Below, piece after piece: positions 28,211 to 37,500 of a stretch of DNA of 64,000 nt. The notes under the pieces were generated by a model, which worked only from the letters and a program-made list of their open reading frames with translations, ran no database searches and was not told the DNA's origin. A program made the position numbers and the translations under genes. The DNA is from Euryarchaeota archaeon UBA605 (GTDB lineage Archaea; Thermoplasmatota; Poseidoniia; Poseidoniales; Thalassarchaeaceae): contig DATY01000019.1 of the NCBI GenBank assembly GCA_002504905.1, positions 1 to 64,000 on the forward strand. Direction: 5' to 3'. How positions within the stretch are numbered: the first letter of the stretch is position 1; every line of letters begins with the position of its first letter.

Positions 28211-29350
28211 ATGCTTCAAAATCCGAACGGCTCCAACAGTAATGATTCAAGAGTGAAACGCTATCGGACGAACATGGGTGGAGAGAATTGGACCTATGGA
28301 AATTATTTGCAATTGGACGAATTACTAAAGTTGCAAGGAGAAGATAGAGGCATTTCTTCTGATGAAATGCACTTCATCATAGTACACCAAACGTTTGAAT
28401 TATGGTTTAAACAAATAATAAGAGAACTCTCAGAAGTCAGAAATATTCTATCTCAAGAACAGGTTCCTGAGAAAGATATTCCACAAGCAGTTGAAAGACT
28501 AGGTAGAACTACTGAAATTTTTAAATTAATGGCTACACAATGGTCGGTTATGGAAACATTGACTCCACAAGGTTTCCTTTCATTTAGAGATGGATTAGGA
28601 TCAGCATCAGGTTTCGAATCTTTCCAAATGAGAAAATTCGAGATATTGCTTGGATTGAAAAATGAAGATAGAATGTTTGGGATGGATCCTATAGATACAT
28701 TCAGAAAACTAGCAGAAAATAGTGTAAAAGACGCAGAGATTTTACAAGATTTAGAAGATGCTTTGGCAAAACCATCTTTGGAAGAATCATTAATGAAGTG
28801 GATTTCAAGAACACCAATTATGGGTTCAATTTATGGTTCCAAGAAAGATTCGGATTCTGTAGAAGATTATGTCAATAAACATTTATCAGCACATAAATCA
28901 ATGGGAGAAGATGCCGCTAAGAGGATGTCAAGTTATGGTACATCTGATTTGGATAAGGCAGTTGAAAGATTTAATTCTGCCCATCAAAGTGCAATCTCAT
29001 TCCTTGTACCAGGAGGAAAGATAAACAGAGCCAGGGCTAGCCTATTATTCATAGAATCATACAGAGAATTACCACTTTTAGCATGGCCGCGGAAATTAAT
29101 TGATGCTATAGTTGAACTAGAAGAATCAATGGTTAAATGGAGACATTCGCATGCGAGAATGGTTGAGAGAATAATGGGAAGAAGAATAGGGACTGGGGGG
29201 ACTAGTGGAGTAGATTATTTAGATAAAACATCCCAATATAGAGTCTTCAAAGACTTGTGGGCAATTAGAACAATTCTGGTTAAGTCGGATAAACGGCCAG
29301 AATTAATTAATCCAGATTTCTATGGATTTTATTCAGAAAAAGATGTGTGA
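28211..29350 (+). CDS. Tryptophan 2,3-dioxygenase
   Basis: Heme enzyme that opens the indole ring of L-tryptophan to N-formylkynurenine, the first step of the kynurenine pathway. Recognised from NWTYGNYLQLDELLKLQ, DEMHFIIVHQTFELWFKQII (substrate-site His and Phe), RFNSAHQSAISFL, WRHSHARMVERIMG, where H314 aligns with the axial heme ligand, and the GTGGTSG loop at 327-333 that binds the substrate carboxylate side. At 379 residues it is close to animal and bacterial enzymes. All key residues are present. The next genes of the pathway are not in the window; thiolase follows 52 bases downstream. Confidence 0.95.
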   Translation: MLQNPNGSNSNDSRVKRYRTNMGGENWTYGNYLQLDELLKLQGEDRGISSDEMHFIIVHQTFELWFKQIIRELSEVRNILSQEQVPEKDIPQAVERLGRTTEIFKLMATQWSVMETLTPQGFLSFRDGLGSASGFESFQMRKFEILLGLKNEDRMFGMDPIDTFRKLAENSVKDAEILQDLEDALAKPSLEESLMKWISRTPIMGSIYGSKKDSDSVEDYVNKHLSAHKSMGEDAAKRMSSYGTSDLDKAVERFNSAHQSAISFLVPGGKINRARASLLFIESYRELPLLAWPRKLIDAIVELEESMVKWRHSHARMVERIMGRRIGTGGTSGVDYLDKTSQYRVFKDLWAIRTILVKSDKRPELINPDFYGFYSEKDV

Positions 29351-29402
29351 AAACTAGTTTGTTCATCGCACTATTCAAGACCACAACCTCACTCGATGAG
29401 TT

Positions 29403-30563
29403 ATGCCTAAGGCGGTGATATGTGGTTATGCACGTACACCTATTGGTAAATTTAGAGGAGCATTGTCCAATTATTCAGCAACTGAACTAGGATCTAAAGT
29501 TGTTCAAGAACTTTTGAAAAAAGTTAGAATAGATCCTGAAAGTGGCGTTATAGACCAAGTTTATATCGGTCAAGTATTACAAGCTGGCTCAGGACAAGCT
29601 CCAGCAAGACAAGTTGCTATTAATGCGGGATTACCATATTCAACTCCTTGCACTACAATCAACAAAGTTTGTGGATCTAGTTTGAAAGCTGTAATGATAG
29701 CTACAAGCGATATCGTCTCAGGACATGCAAATGTAATTATCGCTGGAGGGATTGAATCGATGAGTAATGCACCATACTTTGCTAAAGAAAAAATAAAAGG
29801 CGAAATGATTGATTCTGGCACTTTAGAGTCAATCATGATGCATGATGGTTTAACAGATGCTTTTGATGGAACTTCTATGGGGATGACTGGAGAAATAGTA
29901 GCAGAAGAATTCAATTTGTCAAGAGAACTTGCAGACGCATATGCAGTTAGATCCCATGCATTAGCTAATGCTGCATGGAATAATGGTTGGTTTGATAGTG
30001 AAATAATAGATATTGAAGATTTAGAAATAGATCAAGGCATCAGACCAGAAACAAATATCGAATCGCTAGCAAATCTGAAAACTGTATTCAAAAAAAATGG
30101 ACAAGTAACTGCAGGAAACGCAAGTCAGGTCTCAGATGGTGCATCTGCAGTATTAGTATGTTCAGAAGAGTTTGCGAGGAAAAAAGGATTGCCAATACTT
30201 GCTGAAATTGTTGATTATACTACCTCAGGAGTTGAACCGAAAAGAGTGATGGTTGCCCCTATTACAGCTGTTGAGACACTTTTGGAAAGAAATAATCTAG
30301 ATATTATGGAAATTGATATTTTAGAACATAATGAAGCATTCGCTGCGGCATCTGTTGCAGTACAAATGGCACTAAAAGTTCCAGAAGATCGATTCAATGT
30401 TCATGGAGGAGCCGTAGCAATTGGGCATCCACTAGGAGCAACAGGAACAAGGTGTCTAATGACTACAATCAATGCCCTAAATAGAACTGGGGGGAATAAA
30501 GGAATTGTCACAATCTGTCTAGGCGGAGGAAATGCCGTGGCAATGCTAATAGAAGCCAAATAA
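29403..30563 (+). CDS. Acetyl-CoA C-acetyltransferase (thiolase II family)
   Basis: Condenses two acetyl-CoA to acetoacetyl-CoA or cleaves 3-ketoacyl-CoA. The catalytic residues are visible: nucleophilic C90 in NKVCGSSLKAV, H342 in GHPLGATGTR and C372 in CLGGGNAVAM; NEAFAA is also present. At 386 residues it has the usual homotetrameric thiolase length. Archaeal mevalonate-pathway thiolases (the acetyl-CoA acetyltransferase/HMG-CoA synthase complex type) are more divergent, so this bacterial-type enzyme more likely serves fatty acid or amino acid carbon breakdown, but both roles are possible. Confidence 0.94.
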   Translation: MPKAVICGYARTPIGKFRGALSNYSATELGSKVVQELLKKVRIDPESGVIDQVYIGQVLQAGSGQAPARQVAINAGLPYSTPCTTINKVCGSSLKAVMIATSDIVSGHANVIIAGGIESMSNAPYFAKEKIKGEMIDSGTLESIMMHDGLTDAFDGTSMGMTGEIVAEEFNLSRELADAYAVRSHALANAAWNNGWFDSEIIDIEDLEIDQGIRPETNIESLANLKTVFKKNGQVTAGNASQVSDGASAVLVCSEEFARKKGLPILAEIVDYTTSGVEPKRVMVAPITAVETLLERNNLDIMEIDILEHNEAFAAASVAVQMALKVPEDRFNVHGGAVAIGHPLGATGTRCLMTTINALNRTGGNKGIVTICLGGGNAVAMLIEAK

Positions 30564-30648
30564 AGGTGAAAATTGTTCAATAATTGACAGAAATAACTGA
30601 TTAAGTGAGTCAATGCCCTTATGTGGGGGTCGCTGGCCGTTCTGCATC

Positions 30649-30906
30649 ATGGTCAAGCCTGCAAGAGCACATACCCGCTTCGAAAAAGCAAGAATTATTG
30701 GTGCGCGCGCACTTCAAATTAGTATGGGAGCACCTTTATTCGTCTCAGAAGATGAATTGAGAGAAGAGTTCTCAGGAGAATTAATTCAACTGTATGGGGT
30801 TGATGAAGCTAAAGAGAGGGTTGTTTTAGATCCAATGAAAATTGCAACTCTAGAATATCTAAAACATAGAATACCAATTGATGTCGAACCACATCTCGAC
30901 GAATAA
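30649..30906 (+). CDS. rpoK: DNA-directed RNA polymerase subunit K (Rpb6 homolog)
   Basis: 85 residues from ATG 30649 ([13 protein letters not shown]). The signature [21 protein letters not shown] is the conserved core of archaeal RpoK and eukaryotic Rpb6, which clamp the largest polymerase subunit and help assembly. The second conserved block, [19 protein letters not shown], is also clear. Between them there are about 20 extra residues ([20 protein letters not shown]) not usual in short archaeal RpoK. An upstream in-frame ATG at 30613 adds 12 residues that do not match the family. It precedes ctaA by 22 bases. Confidence 0.92.
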   Translation: MVKPARAHTRFEKARIIGARALQISMGAPLFVSEDELREEFSGELIQLYGVDEAKERVVLDPMKIATLEYLKHRIPIDVEPHLDE

Positions 30907-30928
30907 AACACAATTATATCTATGACTA

Positions 30929-32029
30929 ATGGGTCGTGAGATAATGAGATTCGAAAGGGTCAGTGTAGAAAAACTGACTGCAATCATTGTAGGAGTCACA
31001 ATTCTAGTGATTGCTGCTGGAGGAACAATTAGAATCTATGATGCCGGAGAATCGTGTCCAGATTGGCCTACATGCTTCGGAACTTGGGGATTTGATATTT
31101 CTGAGGAAGAACAAAGAGAATGGTTTGATGAAAATCCAAGTGAGATAGACTCTAGAGGGTCGAGCCATACTTATACTACCTTTGAAATATTCACTGAATG
31201 GATACATCGACTTTTAGCAGGAGCTATTTTAGGGCCTTTAGTAATTTTAAATTGGTTTATCATAAGGAAAGATGAAGAATTAACTAATGAAGTTAAATTG
31301 GCTTCATTGATATCCGTATTGCTGATAGGTTGGCAGGGTTTTCTAGGATATGTTACTGTAAGATTAGATAATTTACATTGGAGTGTTGCACTACATCTAG
31401 CATCTGCACTTCTATTTTTAATGTCATTAATTTGGATATGGTTGGCTACTGTAAGAGATAAAGAACAAATTCCCAAATGGATAGAATTTGATCCAATATT
31501 GGCTAAAAGATGGACTAATCGTATTGTATTATTATCATTTGGAACATTCTTGACTTTGTTCCTGGGAGTTTTTGTTTCAACAACACCTGGGGCAAATCAA
31601 GGATGTGGCGTTTCAGGATTCCCAGGATCTTGGCCATTATGTAATGATTCAATATATCAAAAGGTAGTGGATTTTGAGGCTCAATCTCAGATTCTACACA
31701 GATTATTAGTTAGTATCGTTGGGACAATTCTAGCAATCACTTGTTACATAATTTGGAAGGAAAATAAGGAAGGAGAATATGGAACATTATTATGTAAATG
31801 GATTTGGATTTCATCAACATTATACCTAATTAATATTGGATTAGGTGGATTATATGTGCTTTCTGCAAAATTAGAAAATTTTGAAATTGTATATTTTGAG
31901 TTATTATCTTTGATTCATCTTATGCTGGCATCACTAGTATTTGTAATGATTACAAGTATACTAATGACTATCAAAGTTATAACGCTGTACGAAAAAAATC
32001 ATGTTGTGAATGATACTATTGCTCAATGA
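30929..32029 (+). CDS. ctaA: Heme A synthase (COX15/CtaA family)
   Basis: Integral membrane enzyme oxidising heme O to heme A for cytochrome oxidase. 366 residues with about eight hydrophobic segments. The first loop carries GESCPDWPTCFG and a later loop GCGVSGFPGSWPLCN, the cysteine pairs found in CtaA-type enzymes. Heme-ligand histidines are in FTEWIHRLLAGA and HWSVALHLASALL, with more in SQILHRLLVS and LLSLIHLMLASL, one per conserved helix. It is followed by ctaB, whose frame overlaps the ctaA end but whose likely start is 31 bases after it. Presence implies an aa3-type oxidase elsewhere. Confidence 0.93.
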   Translation: MGREIMRFERVSVEKLTAIIVGVTILVIAAGGTIRIYDAGESCPDWPTCFGTWGFDISEEEQREWFDENPSEIDSRGSSHTYTTFEIFTEWIHRLLAGAILGPLVILNWFIIRKDEELTNEVKLASLISVLLIGWQGFLGYVTVRLDNLHWSVALHLASALLFLMSLIWIWLATVRDKEQIPKWIEFDPILAKRWTNRIVLLSFGTFLTLFLGVFVSTTPGANQGCGVSGFPGSWPLCNDSIYQKVVDFEAQSQILHRLLVSIVGTILAITCYIIWKENKEGEYGTLLCKWIWISSTLYLINIGLGGLYVLSAKLENFEIVYFELLSLIHLMLASLVFVMITSILMTIKVITLYEKNHVVNDTIAQ

Positions 32030-32060
32030 CTTTCAAAGACTATTAGCAATAGGAGTGAAT

Positions 32061-33134
32061 ATGGGAGAGACAAGGGCACTCATTAATTCGCTCTTTTCTT
32101 TAACGAAACCAAGAGTGGTTGTACTATTACAAATTACTGCAATGTGTGCAATTCTATGTCATGATTTAATCGAGGCTAATAAGATTGATAGAGAAACTAT
32201 AGAAACAATGACTATTGTATTTATTGGAGGTTACCTGACCGCTGGAGGTGCTAATTGTATCAATATGTGGTATGACAGAGATATTGACCCAATTATGACT
32301 AGAACCTCAAAAAGACCTTTGTCGGTCGGAGAAATTAGTTCACAGAAAGCTCTTTTATTTGGGATTTCAATTTCAATTATTGGAACATTATGGCTATTGG
32401 AAATGGCTAATGAAGTTGCTGCCTTCTGGGCATTATTCAGCATTCTTTTCTATGTATTTATCTATACCATCTGGCTAAAAAGAACTAGTGTCCAAAATAT
32501 TGTAATTGGAGGGATTGCTGGGTCAACTCCTCCAGTAATTGGTTGGGCAGCAGCAGAAGGTGAAATTGAATTAGTAATGAATTCAACTCGTAACTTTATA
32601 GATTCTATTGTGAATATTGGAGGATACATGCCTTGGTTCATGTTTCTACTAATATTCCTATGGACTCCACCACATTTCTGGGCTTTGGCGTTATACAGAT
32701 CTGAAGAATATGAAAAGGTTGGAGTCCCGATGATGCCTAATGTTAAAGGAAAAGAAAGAACATTAGTTGAAATGAAGATTTATTCAGTATTATTGATTTT
32801 ACTATCTTTGACAACCCCCCTAGCATTTCAAGAACAAGATAATTGGTTAGAAATTTCAGATATAGATGCAAATATGTCTCTGGCCATTATTAACAGTCTA
32901 ATGTTGAGCATATGGTATGGAGTTACTGTTTGGAAAATAAATGTAAATGAAAATAATGATGAAAATAATAGAATGCCTACTGCTTCACATTCTTTTTTCA
33001 TATCGCTAACATATCTAGCCATAATGTTCGTCATACTAGTATTGACAAGCAGTAATTTCATAATAAATGGAACAATACTAAGCACCATCTTAATTTTATA
33101 CATAATTTTTAGAAATAAAGGAGTTAAGAAATAA
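32061..33134 (+). CDS. ctaB: Protoheme IX farnesyltransferase (heme O synthase, COX10/CtaB)
   Basis: Adds a farnesyl group to protoheme to give heme O, the substrate of the neighbouring CtaA. UbiA-type prenyltransferase signatures are KPRVVVLLQITAM, GGANCINMWYDRDIDPIMTRT (the N-x3-D-x3-D motif), KRPLSVGEIS, YTIWLKRTSVQNIVIGG and TPPHFWALALYRSEEYEKVG. Seven to nine membrane helices. The frame opens at 32010 inside ctaA, but ATG 32061 is preceded by AGGAG at a good distance (AGGAGTGAATATG) and by the family's normal N-terminus, so I use it. The product is about 357 residues. Confidence 0.94.
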   Translation: MGETRALINSLFSLTKPRVVVLLQITAMCAILCHDLIEANKIDRETIETMTIVFIGGYLTAGGANCINMWYDRDIDPIMTRTSKRPLSVGEISSQKALLFGISISIIGTLWLLEMANEVAAFWALFSILFYVFIYTIWLKRTSVQNIVIGGIAGSTPPVIGWAAAEGEIELVMNSTRNFIDSIVNIGGYMPWFMFLLIFLWTPPHFWALALYRSEEYEKVGVPMMPNVKGKERTLVEMKIYSVLLILLSLTTPLAFQEQDNWLEISDIDANMSLAIINSLMLSIWYGVTVWKINVNENNDENNRMPTASHSFFISLTYLAIMFVILVLTSSNFIINGTILSTILILYIIFRNKGVKK

Positions 33135-33203
33135 TTGTGTTTTCTTTCCCGATGGATTCAAGCACTAAACAGTTAGTTGCGGAACAGAAAAGGTGGTGGC
33201 CTG

Positions 33204-34457
33204 ATGGATGAGAAGGACCTGATTTTTGATTGGAACGTTATTGACTATGAAATCAAAAGAGATTCATCAAATCATCCACATGAGGTATGGTTCGATGATG
33301 AAACTCTAAGGGACGGTTTGCAAAGTCCAAGTGCCAGAAATCCCACAATTAAACAAAAAATCGAACTAATTGATTTTATGGAAAAACTTGGGATTCAAAA
33401 AGTAGATTTAGGATTGCCAGGAGCTGGACCTTTTCATGTAAATCATATAGATTCTATGCTATCTCATATGACTGAAAATTCATTTGAATTGAGACCGGGG
33501 TGTGCAGTTAGAACTGTAGTTGATGATATTAGACCTTTAGTTGATTTACAGGCTAAACATGAAGTACAAATTCAGGCAAGTGCATTCCTAGGAACTAGTC
33601 CTATCAGGCAATATACTGAAGGTTGGGATATGGATAGAATATTATCAACTGCTGAAAAAGCAGTTACATTTGCAGTTGATAACGATATTCCGGTAATGTT
33701 TGTCACAGAAGATACAACTAGAAGTAAGCCCGAAGAAATAAAACAAGTTTATACCAGAGCAATCGAACTAGGTGCCGATAGGATTTGCGTTTGCGATACA
33801 TGCGGACATGTAACCCCTAATGGAGTTAGAAAGTTGCTATCCTTTATCCAAAATGAAGTGATTCCAGACTCAGGAGTTAAACGTAGAGATATAGAAGTAA
33901 ACTGGCATGGCCATCAAGATAGGGGTCTTGGGGTTGCAAATAATTTAGCAGCCGTTGAAGTAGGTGCAGATGTAATTCATGGAACCGCATTAGGAGTAGG
34001 GGAAAGAGCAGGTAATGCTCCTTTGGATCAAACATTAGTAAATCTGAGTTTAATGGGAATAATCAATAATGATTTGACTGCATTGAATGATTATATGCAA
34101 AAAGCACATGAATACATCGAAGTAGCCCTACCAAGAAACTATCCTGTATTTGGTAAAGATGCATTCGAGACAGGTACGGGAGTACATGCAAGTGCCGTAG
34201 TTAAGGCTATGAAAAAAGGAGAACATTGGCTTGCAGATAGAATCTATTCCGGAGTTCCTGCCCAAGATTATGGTCTAGAGCAAGTAATCAGAATTGGACA
34301 CATGAGCGGCCGTTCAAACATAACATGGTGGCTTAGTAAAAATAATTATCAAATTACTGATGAACTAGTTGCTCATCTTTTTACAATCGCAAAACAACAA
34401 CGTAGATTAATGGATGATGATGAAGTTCATCTAGCAATAAAGAATTGGCAAAAATAA
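33204..34457 (+). CDS. 2-isopropylmalate/homocitrate synthase-family enzyme (DRE-TIM metallolyase)
   Basis: About 417 residues. The catalytic start DDETLRDGLQSPSARNP is the DRE-TIM motif; DETLRDG fits synthases while DGLQ is also seen in HMG-CoA lyases. The metal site HGHQDRGLGVANNLAAVEVG is followed by HGTALGVGERAGNAPLDQ, as in isopropylmalate synthases. The C-terminal regulatory domain of LeuA is missing; a short helical end resembles homocitrate/citramalate synthases. The most likely reaction is Claisen condensation of acetyl-CoA with a 2-oxoacid; the exact substrate is open. ATG 33204 follows AGGTGG and replaces a TTG at 33177. Confidence 0.85.
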   Translation: MDEKDLIFDWNVIDYEIKRDSSNHPHEVWFDDETLRDGLQSPSARNPTIKQKIELIDFMEKLGIQKVDLGLPGAGPFHVNHIDSMLSHMTENSFELRPGCAVRTVVDDIRPLVDLQAKHEVQIQASAFLGTSPIRQYTEGWDMDRILSTAEKAVTFAVDNDIPVMFVTEDTTRSKPEEIKQVYTRAIELGADRICVCDTCGHVTPNGVRKLLSFIQNEVIPDSGVKRRDIEVNWHGHQDRGLGVANNLAAVEVGADVIHGTALGVGERAGNAPLDQTLVNLSLMGIINNDLTALNDYMQKAHEYIEVALPRNYPVFGKDAFETGTGVHASAVVKAMKKGEHWLADRIYSGVPAQDYGLEQVIRIGHMSGRSNITWWLSKNNYQITDELVAHLFTIAKQQRRLMDDDEVHLAIKNWQK

Positions 34458-34494
34458 TGACTTATTGTTAATGCATGATTAACGAATACCTAAA

Positions 34495-34517
34495 ACCCCT
34501 ACTGACATGTCAGGGGT
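34495..34517 (+). promoter_or_regulatory. Palindrome abutting the subtilase start codon
   Basis: The perfect 12-base palindrome CTGACATGTCAG (34502-34513) is flanked by ACCC (34495-34498) and GGGT (34514-34517), which can extend the stem past a small bulge. GGGT is directly followed by the ATG at 34518. It may be an operator or an RNA hairpin that hides the start region. Confidence 0.45.
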
Positions 34518-37500
34518 ATGCGTTTGGCATTATTCGTAGTTTTTATTTTGCTTTCCGCACCAATTTCAGGCTTAGTTTCTGCTGATGATAGAAATCAAGA
34601 AGAATTATCATCAAATACACGAGAATTGATTATTCCTACTTATTCAATTGCAGTACAATTGGCATTTGAAAGGGTATCAGATTTAGAACAATATTCTACG
34701 GAAGAATTAGAGGATACTGGGCAATGGTTAGTTATCTCATCGAGTAACAAAGATGAACAAATGAAAATGATCCCAAAATCAGTCACTATAGAAAGCGCAT
34801 CTCAATTACGAGGAGCATATATTTGGAATCTCGAATCGACATCAAATATAGTAGAAAAATTTGAAAAATTACTAGAAAATGGAGATATTGAGTCCTTTTC
34901 CCCCTTAATTAAGAAACAACAAGTAACACGTTCAATCCCTAATGATGAGGTATTTGACGATCAATGGCATCTGAGAAACACGGGGCAAACATCGGGAACA
35001 TTTGGAGAAGATGCAAATGTCACTTCAGTTTGGAATTCTTATACAGGCAATGGGATTATAATCAGTGTAGTTGATGATGGCTTAGATAAAGATCATCCAG
35101 ATATTTCACCCAATTATTCGCCTAATCATTCCTATGACTGGTGTAACAATGATGCAGACCCTACTCCGACCAGTAATAATGGACATGGAACTGCAGCTGG
35201 AGGAGTTGCTGCTGCTGCAGGAGATAACTCAATTCATGTAGCAGGTGCAGCCTATGACGCAACTCTTGCTGGTTCAACATTAATTGCATGTTGGGCAGGA
35301 GATTCTACAGAGGCTGATGCATTATCTTTCATGAACAATGAAACTCACATCTATACCAACTCTTGGGGACCTAGTGATAATGGACAAACATTGGACGCCC
35401 CTGGGCCATTGATGTTAGCAGCATTTGAAAATGATGCTTATGAAGGTAGAAATGGACTAGGAAATATCATTACATGGGCAGCAGGAAATGGCCTTACAAG
35501 TGATGATAATGCTAATTATGACGGTTGGGCAAATAGTAGATTTACTATTGCTGTTTCGGCAATTACTCATTATGGAGAACAGTCATACTATTCTGAGCCT
35601 GGAGCGAGTATCCTAGTGGCCGCCCATTCTAACGGAGACGGTGAAGGAATAACTACAACTGATATCCATGATGATCCAGATACAACATCAGATGATGCTG
35701 GCTATGATAATGGAAATGTGACAAATAGTTTTGGAGGAACTTCTAGTGCCACTCCTTTGGCTGCAGGTGTAATCGCTTTGATATTAGATGCGAATGAAAA
35801 CCTAACCTGGAGAGATGTCCAGCATATATTGGTAAACAGTGCAAGAATGAATGACCCTACAGATTCAAGTTGGGGAATTAATGATGCTGGACATGATGTA
35901 TCCCATAAGTATGGATTTGGGGCTGTAGATGCTGGAAGAGCGGTTTCGTTAGCAGAAAATTGGACAAATGTAGATGAGGAGGTGAATCTCACATTCGGAC
36001 CGTATTTGCCATCATTTACAATCCCAACATCGACTAACTCATGGAGTGAATTTGATGTCCAAATTACTGATGATATTAGTTTAGAAAGTATAGATGTTGT
36101 AGTGGATATCGATCATTCCAACAGAGGTGATTTAGAGATAGTTTTGGAATCTCCAAATGGTACTCAATCATGGCTGGCTGAAGAGCATAACGATGGAGGT
36201 AATGATTATTCTAATTGGATGTTTAACACGGTGCATCACTGGGATGAAAGTAGTTTAGGAACCTGGAAATTAAAGATAAGAGATACCACTTCAGGCACAT
36301 CTGGTACACTTAATTCATGGCAAATGATAATCCATGGCATGAATATAGATTTAGACTATGACGATGATGGTATTTCAAATGAGAATGAAACTTTAATTTG
36401 GGGAACAGACCCTTACAATGAAGATACTGATTCCGATGGATTGAATGATTATGATGAAATTTTTGTTTATTTTACAAATGCAACGATGTCAGATACTGAT
36501 TTAGATGGTTTATCTGATTTAATTGAAATATCAGTTTATCAAACCGATCCAAACAGTCAAGATACTGATTCTGATGGGTTAAATGATGGCGCTGAAATTA
36601 ATCTATGGCAGAGTAATCCGTTGATCTTTGATGCAGATGAAGATTCTGATTTTTATTATCACTTCAATGATTGTAATGATCAAGATGCAGAGATTAACCC
36701 TGGTAAACCGGAGAAATTAAATGGATTCGATGATAATTGTGATGATTTAATTGATGAAGGATTTAATTTTACAGATAGGGATAATGACGGGTTGAAAGAT
36801 TGGCCAGAATATCATATTCATAACACTGACTATAGAAATGCAGATACCGACGGTGATGGATTAAATGACGGTTCGGAAGTTAACTTATACTCAGATTTAG
36901 GAGCAAATCCTTTAATCTTTGATGAAGATAATGACGGCGATACATGGTATTGGTTTGAGGACTGTGACGATAACAATATACTTAGATCACCTGGCTTACC
37001 TGAAGCTTTAGATTCGATTGACAATGACTGTGATGAAGAAATTGATGAAGATTTCATAGATTTAGATACTGATTCAGATGGCTTATCAGACTATGATGAG
37101 TATTATTTCATCTCAACTAATCCTAATGACGGCGATACAGATAAAGATGGATTACCGGACGGTATTGAAGTCAATACATACGCAGAATTGGGAGCTAACC
37201 CACTTGTATTTGACGAAGACAGTGATGGCGATGGTTGGTACTGGTTTCAGGACTGTGCAGACGACGACCCAGATGTTTCTCCTTCGTTAATTGAAATGTT
37301 AGATAAAAAAGATAACGATTGTGATGGAGAAATTGATGAAGATTTCTATACAATTGATTCTGACAATGATGGACTATCAGATTTCGAAGAATATCATAAT
37401 ATAACTTCTGATTATAATGATGAGGACACAGATGGAGATGGAATTAATGATGGAGTAGAAGTTTTAACTAAAATGTCTAATCCTCTGATATTTAACTATG

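Noticed and set aside
30613..30648. Longer N-terminus of RpoK from ATG 30613
   Set aside because: The 12 added residues do not fit the family and ATG 30649 gives the expected start.
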